The translations under genes were made by a program, and so were the position numbers. The notes under the pieces are model-generated. The model saw only the letters and a list, made by a program, of their open reading frames with translations. It was not told where the DNA came from and did no database searches. This document shows, in pieces, positions 48,126 to 57,450 of a stretch of DNA of 64,000 bases. Within the stretch, counting starts at the first letter, position 1. Every line of letters starts with the position of its first letter. The stretch lies in NCBI GenBank assembly GCA_034769895.1, contig CM068367.1, forward strand, positions 85,923,654 to 85,987,653, read 5' to 3'. The stretch is from Magicicada septendecula (lineage: Eukaryota > Arthropoda > Insecta > Hemiptera > Cicadidae).

Positions 48126-51100
48126 GGGTCATTCCATCTCAAATGAACCAGAAAAATGGCAAAATGCAACCCATCAACTCGGATTTTCATGAAATTTGGT
48201 ACACATGGTTTGTTTACATATATAATGACTGGTTTAAAATTTCAGACCTCTATCTTAAGCTGTTTCAGAACTAGAGCAGCCTGATTTTCAACCAAAAATA
48301 CTAAAAAATTCATCCGCGGCTATCGCGAATTCAATAAGTAGTTTTAAATTTATTTAATTTCTCCTAAAATTGAAGTAGGAAAGATTTGAAATTTTCCATA
48401 CTTATGTAAAATTTTCTGCAGAATTCAAATATTGTATTAGATTTGTTGTAATCACATTATGAATGCTCATTTGAGCCTTCAAAATAGAAATATTACTTTC
48501 TTTTAAATGTCCACAACTTAAATTACAAATTCCTGTGTACAGACTGTAGTTACAGTGTCCCAATATTATGGCTGGTATCATTGGAAAGAGAAGAACATTT
48601 CCTTTAAAACAGACTTAAAAAATCTTTGGGGAAATGACAACTACACTAGTAGTCATAAAAAACAATATTTAGGGCATATTAACAAATTAATCCACTTTTA
48701 CACACAGAAACAAAAATTTTTCAAAATAATATCCACATTTACATGTACAGGAATAGAAATTTATTCAACTGATTATCTAAAAATACAATTTAGGTTACAA
48801 AATATTCTAAAAATATAAATTAGCTACAAATTATTCCATTTCTCATTTATCAATTTTTGGCACTCTACTGAAATTTGATATTGCCTGCTTGTCATTGTTG
48901 TTGGTTGTTCTAAAGTACATAATATATTTTGAAATGGGATCCAACAAATACCAACCCTATCTGGCCAATAAAAAGATACTGATGGACCTGCTGGATGCAT
49001 AAATCTAATTCTGGCATCTCCCTGATTTAAATTTATAATTTCAATAAGACCAATATACCATTTAGAATCTTATTTACAGCAAACAAAAGAATTTACTTTC
49101 AAGGAGTCTGCAATAGGTGTTTGCACATCAGAAAAGTTAAATTGTAAAGCATAGTTGTTGTCACTGCTAACTCTTTTTGCAGCCAGAGTATTGGTTGATA
49201 AAGGTATGAATTGGTGGAAACTTCTGGTGCCAGCCACAGTTTTTGATTTTGTAAATCGCTGTTGCAGATTAGTTCTTGTAGAACTTACTTCTTTTTCTTT
49301 TATATAAAAAAAATGAATTTTAGAAAAATTTTTTTGCAAAACTCGAACATTTTTTTAGGAATAGAAATTTGCTCCTTGTATGGTCTCTGTAAATTGGCCT
49401 TTGTCACCATCCGTTTCACACTGCCTCCAATACCATCACAAGGTGATTTTCCATGGCTTGTTGCAAAGAAAGACCATGTGGCAGTGATTCCAAAATCAAC
49501 CTCATGATGGCACAAATTTAAAAAACTTTTGCAATTTTTGTATTGAGCACTGCACCCATCTGTAAAATACTCTATTTTATTAACAGTAGGACAGTGATGC
49601 TTAATTGCTCTACAATTTTTGACTGAATTTTATAGACAAAGGCAACATCATGATTTAAATCATCAGAAATATAACATAATGATAAATGGCATAGTTCTTC
49701 AGTATCAGGATTTTTGTAGTATATAACAGCAGGATGTATAGTGCACGACATGTGAGTCCAATGGTAGCTTTGTGCTGCATCTTGTAGCACAAAACCATAA
49801 TTTTCAGCAAAATCCATTAATACTAATGCCTCATTTTCATTTATATTATTTTTTCTCTCTTTCAAATACGCAGCTTGACTTTTGCTATATAACCATGTGG
49901 AACTAAAGTTTCTAGTTTAGTTACTAACATATCAGTAAATTCATTAAATGGTAGGGTCATATCAATAATCTGAGTTCTGTCGACTGATACCCACTGATGG
50001 AAATTTATTTTATCATCTTCCTCAAGTTGAAATTTAGTTTCAATATAATTTGTTAAATTTGTTGAAGGAGGACATTTATCACAAATTCTTAACATGCAAT
50101 CCCTGTTTTCTTTACTACAAACAATTTTATCTATGAAAGAATTTACATCATCTTTCGTATTTAAATTTAGGCCACGTAAAAGCAAGTCAACATTCTGGTG
50201 TATGGTGCATACACAAACAGCATGCGTTCCTGATGAACCAGCAAGTACACACCATTTAGGATGCATTTGACAAAATTTTGAAAATCCCAATTTAATGTTA
50301 GGATGAATTTGCTTAAATGTTGCATACAACTCTTCTAAATTACTAAGTATTAAACGTTTCTGAGCATGAACATTCTTTTTTATGCTGACATAATCTTTTG
50401 TACCGGGCATCAGTCGACTGTACTCATCATCTTCATAAAAATTCCTTACAAGTAATACAGTTTCATTAGGTAACTTTCTGCCTTGCTTTGGGTCAGGCAG
50501 TGAACAGATTCCTTTTGTATTAAGAATCTCACTAGGTTCACGCACCATTCTTTGTGATACACCAAAAGTTCGTTGAATTTTTTTCTCTTGTCCATGATGG
50601 AGGAGCAAAAGTAAGAATACGAATCTTTTCCCGCCTACTTACAGTTGGTAATTTTTCTTTCAGTAATTCAACCAGTCTATCTAAATCATTAGCCTTTTGT
50701 TTTTCCTCACGTTTACTTGCTATACTTTCATCATCGGAACTACTGTCTTTGCGTAATTTTTCTTCTGGAACATGAAGCACACGAGCCACTTTCTTTCGGA
50801 GATTTTGCCTAGCTGCCTTTATTTTACGTTTCCCATAACTTACTTTTTGGTGTGGAGCTAGAGAATGCATTTTCATTGGTGAGTCATCTATACCTGTTAA
50901 ACTTGTATTAAGTTTATCCAATTCTTCTGTATCTTCTGCTGCTTCCACTTCCGTACCTTCATCGGACGTAGTCTTCACTTCACTGTTGTTTTCATCACTG
51001 CTGTCTTTGTTTGCCTTTTTTGATCTGCACTTGAAATTTCACTTAAGGCATGCTTACGGCATGTTGAACACAACTTCTGCCCTGGAATCACAGTGGGCCT

Positions 51101-52083
51101 AACACTTAGCAAGATCAAGTGAAACAACTCGCAAATCACGCTTTATTGCTTTTGTGTGTCTTTTAAATGGATTACAACAACGTAAATGAGCATAACTTTC
51201 ATACCGATCCAGGTACTCAATTTTATGGCTATTGCAAACATTATTTAAATCACTCTGTTGCTCAATTCCTGAGGTCTACTTGCCATACTCCTGCAAAAGT
51301 TAATTTTTTACAACAGGGGTTTACTTCTCCTATAAAATGAACAACAGTAAATTAATCATGCTGCTTTATAAGTATTCAATTGTAACTTACCAATGTAATG
51401 AAAATATAATGTTCAAATTGTGCACTAACTACACTAGCTGCAACTTTTCATGGCAGCCATTTTGAAAGATGCATGATCAGTAGTGACACCTGGTGTGGGA
51501 GGGAAATTTGAAAAGTCTTCTATGATGAAGTGATATTTTTTTTAACTTACCCTGTTTATTTCTATCACAGGCCTAGTTGTCATTTCCCCAAAGATTTTTT
51601 AAGTCTGTTTTAAAGGAAATTTTCTTCTCTTTCCAATGATACCAGCCATAATATTGGAACACTGTAACTACAGTCTGTACACGGGAATTTGTAATTTAAG
51701 TTGTGGACATTTAAAAGAAAGTCATATTTCTATTTTGAAGGCTCAAATGACCCTTCATAATGTGATTACAACAAATCTGATACAATATTTGAATTCTGCA
51801 GAAAATTTTACATAAGTATGGAAAATTTCAAATCTTTTCTACTTCAATTTTAGGAGAAATTAAATAAATTTAAAACTACTTATTGAATTCGCGACAGCCG
51901 CGGATGAATTTTTTTAGTATTTTAGGCTGAAAATCAGGCTGCTCTAGTTCTGAAATGGCTTAAGATAGAGGTCTGAAATTTTAAACCAGTCATTATATAT
52001 GTAAACAAACCATGTGTACCAAATTTCATGAAAATCCGAGTCGGTGGGTTGCATGCCGTGGTTCAGTTGATATGGAATGACCC
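48126..52083 (-). mobile_element. Sola-like DNA transposon with 0.5-kb inverted repeats
   Basis: 3958 bp. Ends GGGTCATTCCATCTCAA and, inverted, GGGTCATTCCATATCAA; inverted repeats of about 510-520 bp (48126-48644, 51575-52083). The 4-bp duplication ACAT (48122-48125, 52084-52087) is confirmed by the empty site at about 39750. A 2-bp CA reading with TGGG...CCCA ends is also formally possible. The GGGTC-type ends, long inverted repeats and 4-bp duplication point to Sola2, but the superfamily was not verified. The encoded protein is broken. Confidence 0.85.
48860..51300 (-). pseudogene. Sola-like transposase, frameshifted
   Basis: From about 51110 downward: a Cys motif (PGQKLCSTCRK), acidic linker (50978-50538), KLGFSKFCQMHPKWCVLAGS, HAVCVCTIHQNVDLLLRGLN, VSVDRTQIIDMTLPFNEFTD (to 49862), ALVLMDFAENYGFVLQDAAQ and SYHWTHMSCTIHPAVIYY (49865-49572), TDGCSAQYKN, WSFFATSHGKSPCDGIGG (about 49430-49480), VAGTRSFHQFIPL, and the C-terminal FMHPAGPSVSFYWPD (to about 48860). 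Acidic residues in MDFAENY, TDGC and CDGIGG are candidate catalytic positions. At least four frame changes. The same family as the remnant at 748-3333. Confidence 0.8.
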
Positions 52084-52636
52084 ACATATTAGTGTAAATT
52101 CGTCAGGTGGAAGGGATTAATCGTCATCAACCTATTGTTCACAGCTGATGACGGCATTGTTTTACATCACAGTTGTTACGTCTGTCGTATTTATTATGAC
52201 GTTTCAGCATTGTCCGTTTGTCGTTTCGTCTGAATATCTGCCGTATGTCATGTACACCAGTGACCTTGGCGTTAAGTCGATCTGGCCAACTGCGTAGCAT
52301 GATATATTTGGGAAATTCTAACCTTGTGTCGTTTAATACATTAAATCACAATAAAATTATATCTGGATGTACCTGCAAATTCCCCCATGGACTTATGTAC
52401 CGTTACAAAATGTAAAAGTATGTAAATGTGTATGATTGTGTGAGTGAAGAATATGAATATAGGCCTAACAAGAAGTGTTGAGTTTGCGTAATCTTTGATA
52501 TACGTATTCGTATTTTGATGTAATAGTTATTGGAAATCAGTTTTACGCCTTAAGGCGGAATAAGTGTGTTCATGATCTTTTTTATGTTATCAAAAGAAAA
52601 TAAATAATGTTATAATTTTCTTGATATACGCATTTT

Positions 52637-53794
52637 TGTAATGGGTCTGAAAGGGAGGGGTTTTATTTTATTAAAAAATTTTGTAACAATTCATTTTCAT
52701 CTGCGTGGTCCGTCCCATGGCAATATAAATCGTAGCAAACAAAGAAACAGTAAGGTGAAGTCAGTACAATGGAATGTGCGTGTCACCCACAACTGTTGAA
52801 TTCTCGGAACTGTAATACTGTGTTACGCGCAACCACCAGCAGGCGCACAGCCGACGCCGAGTTGTTTAAAACAAAATGGCTATGTGCGAATTTTGTCCAG
52901 CATGTGCTCAGAAACACGATGGAAACATAACTAGACCACACCTTTACAGTGACGTAAACCACTGGACAACAAATTTCGTCGGCGTCCAGCACATGGTAAT
53001 TGCACGTGGTACCATGAACAGTAACTATGACTTTAACGCATAAGGCATTGCTTTCCGTCTTGTCCAAAAGAAATGTAAGTGGTGGGGACTTGGTGAACGC
53101 TCTTCCCAGTTACCTCACCGACGCTCGCCTGGCCAGGCAGCCCGCCAAACAGGGCTCACCAATAAAGTCTCAATATCAAGTAAATGTGAGTACAGTTTTC
53201 GAAAAATGCGGCAGTGAGAACAGTTTTCGGAAGAAAAATAAAAAATCGTAAATTGTTTCGGACAAATAGAGTGAATTTTGTAAGTGCGGAGCCACGAGGT
53301 CGGAGAAACCCCACGTTGCCGGCAAGGGTACGGCGTAATGTATTCAACAATGTTTTAAATAAATATAAAGGGGGTTTTTTGTAATGGAGTGAATGTGTGT
53401 GTGAGCAGGCTGGGCGGCCACTTTAAGGTAAGATGTTTAATTGAAGTATTGTAGTATATCCAATCAGGTCATAAATATTAATAAACAGTTTTATTTATTT
53501 TGAATTTCCGGCAAGAAGTAATAGAGTGATGGAAAGAAATTGAGGTAAAGAAATGAATAATTAATAACGAATATGTGGAAAGTTTTAAAGAAAAGAATTT
53601 AATAAAATTTAATTTGCTTCTCTTACTAAATGCGAGTTGTGTACGTTATTAATACAACCTTATAATCACTCTTGCATTTCAACGTTTGTGTGACGAACTC
53701 TGGGCTAAGAGGGCAAAACGAGGTAAGTGTGAAAAGTAGTTTATGAATACTTTTATGATTTTAATTATATTTAAAAGGGGTAATTAACGTAACA
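52637..53794 (+). repeat. Solo LTR D
   Basis: 1158 bp with TGTAATGGGTCTG and GTAACA ends, flanked by TTTT (52633-52636, 53795-53798); the empty site is in B's 5' LTR (ACGCATTTTGTTATT, about 29005). The TGTA-TGGGTC start, the GCTGGGCGG block and the GAGGTAAGTG donor-like site at about 53722 tie it to the A/B/E lineage. No internal region remains, so the two LTRs recombined. Orientation is by similarity. It contains short open frames that are not convincing as genes. Confidence 0.88.
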
Positions 53795-53842
53795 TTTTGT
53801 TATTTGTATTTGCCCACTGTTCTCTGCCGAAGTACACTAAAC

Positions 53843-54075
53843 AAAAACCATAATTTTTGTTTTTATTGTAAACTTTCGTTTTGATAACATCAAACTGTAT
53901 TTTTCTTATATTCAGCATATTTTTATTAGATACTGCATTAACGTTTTATTCATTATTACAAATTGTGAAATTAAAATACATATATTAGTAACATGTGTTC
54001 AGGTTATTTTCTCATGATTTTGGGACACATACTAAGACCTTGGAGTGAAGATGGTGGTGAACAATCTGACCACAT
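53843..54075. other. Host or unidentified sequence right of element B
   Basis: AT-rich; nothing recognised. It is not clear whether this is old host sequence or another decayed element. Confidence 0.4.
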
Positions 54076-54355
54076 GGCCCGTTACACACGGCCCAGTCGA
54101 CTAACTACCCACGCCATGCGTGGCTGATATCAGTTTGGTGCTCGGGCAAAATTTCCGTATTTCTTCTTAAGTCGGCCGACTAAATAACTATGTGAGTTTA
54201 AAAAAAACATATACAACAGTGCCTGTAGTGACGATGAATACCTATTGATCGTGATTAAATGCTACACGCTTGAAAAAAGCCGGAGAATGAAAGACTTTGT
54301 TAAACGCAAAACGTGGTCGGGCAATACGACGCAACACATGTAATGTTACATACTA
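54076..54355. mobile_element. Possible Harbinger-type fragment
   Basis: Starts near GGCCCGTTACACACGGC, a GC-rich end of the kind seen in PIF/Harbinger elements. The plus-strand frame at about 54229-54343 reads SDDEYLLIVIKCYTLEKSRR, similar in pattern to the N-terminus of Harbinger nucleases (acidic start, Leu-rich, Arg-rich). No second end and no target duplication. A weak call. Confidence 0.3.
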
Positions 54356-54384
54356 ACGAATTATAGCGCTAATTTTACATAACA

Positions 54385-54801
54385 AGGGGGTGTTTTTATG
54401 AGTTTTTATATGAGGGGTTTTTAGAATGTGAGTAGCGCGTGTGAAGGCTGGGCTATTTTAATGTAAGTAAATAATAGAAGTTAAGCATAGTACGTAAGTT
54501 ATAGTAGTTACACAATTTTTAAAAACCAGGTAAACCCATAAAAATGAAATTGGAAATTGTATAAATGGAAGAATAATAGATTCAATATTTCTGGTTAATA
54601 AACAAAAACATAATTTCTCTTCCAAAAAATTGAGAGTTAGTTTCTTTCAAAACCTTAGTTCGTTTTATGTGCTGTCACAGTTCGTCGAACGAAATGGGTG
54701 TACCTCCACTACTCGATCCGGCCAGATCAATGATAAAAGGTAAGTGTGAAGTTGAATTTGAGTAAAATATAAATAGTATTAAATTGCAAAAGTTACAATT
54801 A
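54385..54801 (+). repeat. Truncated LTR fragment related to D and E
   Basis: Contains GTGAAGGCTGGGCTATTTTA (compare GCAGGCTGGGCAGTCTAGTA in E), CGTCGAACGAAATGGGTGT and a donor-like AAAAGGTAAGTGTGAAG before GTTACA. The left end is unclear and no target duplication was found. Element E inserted a few bases beyond its right end. Confidence 0.5.
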
Positions 54802-54809
54802 GTACAATT

Positions 54810-56194
54810 TGTAGCGGGTCAAATTTTGGGTGTTTTATTTTAACCGTATGGGGCTTTTATATATTTTATTTATTTCGTTGTCGGGCGGGTTTGGATAAAA
54901 TATTGTAAAGCTGCATTATTGTGCAACGTATAACAGTCAGTGTAACAGAACAGTGAAACAAAGCAATAAGACGCAGGTTGTTGTTGAGTAATGCGGTGAA
55001 GAATTTGCACCTCCACCAAAATTCTAAGAACTCTGTACATGTGTGTCAACGCTCAAGCGCAACTACACCTACACGCGCTCAAAGGACGCTCTCGACTAAA
55101 AACTCAAGATGGCCAGAGCGTAAAAATATTCGTCGTCTTCTCTAAGACCTCCCGGAAGTCGCATTAAACTCCGCCTACTGTTGGTGATATGACCAGAGCC
55201 AAGTCCAATATTAAGCTCTGGTCACACACATATATCAGCTCCATTCCATATATAAAATGGTTACCCAACAGCATATGAGCAATGAGCGACGACGAAAACA
55301 TCGTGGCAGTAAAGAACCAGCTTCCCTCCAAAGGAACAAGTACCTGTTACGTTCCCCGTGACGGCCGACTTTAAGTAGAGACGCCATACAGTCAACAGGA
55401 CGCCAACACCGCTACAGACAATTACAGTTTCGTTTAGGGCCCGGTTGGTCGAGTTGCGTAAATGTAATTAATCCAGTAGGACCGACCGGGACCCGAGGAA
55501 TTGACTATGTTATAGACGGGTGCAGTGCAGTGGCCGTTGAAAAGCAGTTAATAACGAATAATGTAACCGGGAAGGCACGTGTTCGGTCGACCTCGCGCCA
55601 TATAAAATGAGACGGGGACTTGTAAAGAATAAATATTTCGCTCGTGTATCTAATATTGGTTAAGGGTGTTTTAATAAATTAAAATGAATATATGTGAGAG
55701 TGAGTGAATTGCAGGCTGGGCAGTCTAGTAGTAAGTAATAATCATTAAGTGGCATAAGTTTATAATTACATTCTAACCAGACAAAACATAGGGAAAAAAG
55801 GTACTAAAGTTTTCAAGCAATATACTAAAAATTTAACTGTACAAATGTTTGTTAAATAATCGCTCATTAAAAATAATGGTTACTTCCGATAAAATGTGTT
55901 AGACTAAGTTATTTCGTCATTACCACTGTCTTATTTCTGTGTTGATAAAATTCGTCTAAACGTTCCGGAATCTTCTGAATTATTAATTGGGTGGGTCAGA
56001 TTGCTAAATTGTCCGTTTTATTTAAGGTGGAGTGTAAAGGTTTTCGATATTTTATCCTATATAAAAAATAATCGTGGCGACCTTGGTCTTCTGGTAAAAT
56101 TTCAATAACAGGTTAAGTGTTGTAATTGCGTGCAGGTAAGTCCTGGCAGGGTATTTTATGTATTTATATATTTCGGCTCTTTTTTATTGTTACA
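54810..56194 (+). repeat. 5' LTR of element E
   Basis: 1385 bp, TGTAGCGGGTC...ATTGTTACA. It holds TATATAAAATGG (about 55250), the inverted repeat at 55437-55494, a PBS-like fossil TGGCGACCTTGG at 56075, and donor-like sites at 56111 (GGTTAAGTG, disrupted by an extra T) and 56134 (CAGGTAAGTCC). Confidence 0.95.
55437..55494. promoter_or_regulatory. LTR stem-loop of element E
   Basis: GGGCCCGGTTGGTC pairs with GGACCGACCGGGACCC across a loop of about 28 nt (one G-T pair in RNA). Homologous to the A structure; the second copy is at 60424-60481. Confidence 0.6.
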
Positions 56195-56196
56195 AA

Positions 56197-56215
56197 TGTC
56201 GACGCGCTGCCAGGA
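56197..56215 (+). other. Primer binding site of element E (altered)
   Basis: TGTCGACGCGCTGCCAGGA, two bases after the LTR. It corresponds to A's TGGCGACCCTGCCAGGA with changes in the first half, so priming of this copy would be poor. Confidence 0.6.
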
Positions 56216-56339
56216 TGTTCGTATATAAATTTTATAGGAACTAGACCTATTTTAATACACAGAAAATGGGATGTGGTAATGACGAATATATAAAAATTTT
56301 TTTATCGTACATAATTAAGTAGGTTAGGTTTATATTACT

Positions 56340-56915
56340 GTGATGAGTAGTCCTGAAATACATTCAACACCGAATGTAGGTCAAGACGATAAAAACATGA
56401 ATGTGCATAACACAAATGAAAAAGATAATACAGAGGATTCAGGGATTCAAGTAACCCCGACCTCAACAAAATACAATAAGATGGATGATGATCCAATGAG
56501 TATTGTACTTAATTTATTAGAAAAAATGAATAATAAATTTGATAGTCGTTTTGACAGTAATGACATAAAATTAGATAGTCGTTTTGACAGTAATGACATA
56601 AAATTAGATAGACAAAGTAGGGAGATTAAAGAGTTGAAACATGAAATACAAGAAATGAATAAACATTTAGAAAGCACTAACGAAACAATAAAAAACAGTT
56701 TAAATAAGTTAGAACAGAAGTCTGAGAAATTAGGTGACAATGTTTTAAATATGACAAAATGTAAAAATGACGAAATAATAGACAATTCTGAGAGTATAGT
56801 GGGAGTGAAGAATAATGTAGAAGCAAATAATGAGAATATAATCCAAAATAATACTGACGAAGTTCTAGAATGTGATAGTGAAATGTTAATGAGTGTTTAT
56901 GAAGTGGAGAAATAA
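56340..56915 (+). CDS. Element E ORF1: Gag-like coiled coil
   Basis: 191 residues. 1-50 are acidic/Ser-Thr-rich; about 52-140 are coiled coil with a perfect 11-residue tandem repeat DSRFDSNDIKL x2 and then DRQSREIKELKHEIQEMNKH. The C-terminal part is acidic. It overlaps the next ORF by 23 bp in another frame. It corresponds to B ORF1 and the F Gag N-terminus. Confidence 0.75.
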   Translation: MMSSPEIHSTPNVGQDDKNMNVHNTNEKDNTEDSGIQVTPTSTKYNKMDDDPMSIVLNLLEKMNNKFDSRFDSNDIKLDSRFDSNDIKLDRQSREIKELKHEIQEMNKHLESTNETIKNSLNKLEQKSEKLGDNVLNMTKCKNDEIIDNSESIVGVKNNVEANNENIIQNNTDEVLECDSEMLMSVYEVEK

Positions 56916-57450
56916 TGTTGTAGTAGAGTGGGGACAGAGGGCAAATTTTCCCCTTATTGTTTATAATGATGATGATGATTTAATGTGGTTTTTTCAGGGC
57001 AAGAGACCCTTATTGTTAAATGAAGTAAGGTTGTATAATGTTGTATCCTCTGTCCGTAATAATTGTGAGAGTGGGATGTGGTGCTATGAAGAAAGAGAGT
57101 TATGTATTGAGAGTGAAATAGAACTATATAAGTTAGAAAGAAAGTATGATGAATTGGAAAAAATACTAGAAAGAGAGACAGAGAATAATTTTGATAATAT
57201 CTTACCTGACTATAATGATTTACCTGACGTAGTAGTTGAGGAATACGAAACTGAGAAAACAATTTACCTGACGTTAACAAATAACACTGATACAGACTGG
57301 ACAATACTAACTGAGGTTGACATGATGTATAATAGTATAACGGATAAATTGAAATTGGTTGGTTATGACACACAAGACAACAATATGTATGTCAATATAA
57401 TTGAACAGTGCTATACAAAACCAAGATTAATCTTTGACGATGGAGGGTAG
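56893..57450 (+). CDS. Element E ORF2: conserved module ending FDDGG
   Basis: 185 residues. Blocks: WGQRANFPLIVY, FFQGKRPLLLNEV (compare FLKGEYPLLENNV in B), NVVSSVRNN, GMWCYEERE, EIELYKLERKYDELEKIL, then TIYLTLTNNTDTDWTIL, DMMYNSI, and KPRLIFDDGG at the stop. The RARW motif of A/C is not kept here. The ATG at 56893 lies within ORF1, so translation may need reinitiation or a frameshift from ORF1. No known domain recognised. Confidence 0.75.
   Translation: MFMKWRNNVVVEWGQRANFPLIVYNDDDDLMWFFQGKRPLLLNEVRLYNVVSSVRNNCESGMWCYEERELCIESEIELYKLERKYDELEKILERETENNFDNILPDYNDLPDVVVEEYETEKTIYLTLTNNTDTDWTILTEVDMMYNSITDKLKLVGYDTQDNNMYVNIIEQCYTKPRLIFDDGG

Larger units (their letters stand above)
38931..52407 (-). 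mobile_element. Ty3/gypsy LTR retrotransposon F, with pol
   Basis: Minus orientation: begins TGTAACGGTACATAAG at 52407, ends AAGTTACA at 38931; 4-bp duplication AAAT; the empty site in B's 5' LTR at about 28785 (AAAGAAATGTAAAAG). 5' LTR 47290-52407 (a Sola-like transposon inside), PBS, Gag, protease, reverse transcriptase, RNase H, integrase in gypsy order, then 2 kb non-coding with the shared cassette, and a 3' LTR lacking its first 52 bp together with the polypurine tract. No env-like frame. It is the only element in the window with pol and a plausible former driver of A, B, C and E. Confidence 0.95.
47290..52407 (-). repeat. 5' LTR of element F, interrupted by Sola-like element
   Basis: The LTR proper is 52407-52088 and 48125-47290, 1156 bp. 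It has an AAAGGTAAGTCATGG donor-like site about 60 bp from its end (near 47335-47350). Confidence 0.9.
25781..53842 (+). mobile_element. LTR retrotransposon B (no pol), host of five later insertions
   Basis: The 5' LTR begins TGTAATGGGTC at 25781 and ends at 29130 (with a Tigger inside). The 3' LTR begins at 38309 and resumes at 52412 and 53799 after elements F and D. The 3' LTR stops matching at about 53842, 70 bp short of the end defined by the 5' copy, so the right boundary is truncated and no target duplication can be read. Internal: tRNA-Lys PBS, coiled-coil ORF, conserved module ORF, an Academ-like transposon in non-coding sequence, exon-like cassette, UUCG hairpin, polypurine tract. 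Without insertions the element is about 5.6 kb and lacks all pol functions. Confidence 0.92.
38309..53842 (+). repeat. 3' LTR of element B, interrupted by F and D
   Basis: LTR pieces 38309-38930, 52412-52636 and 53799-53842 (891 bp). The target duplications AAAT (38927-38930, 52408-52411) and TTTT (52633-52636, 53795-53798) show the two later insertions. It lacks the last 70 bp of the LTR. Confidence 0.9.
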
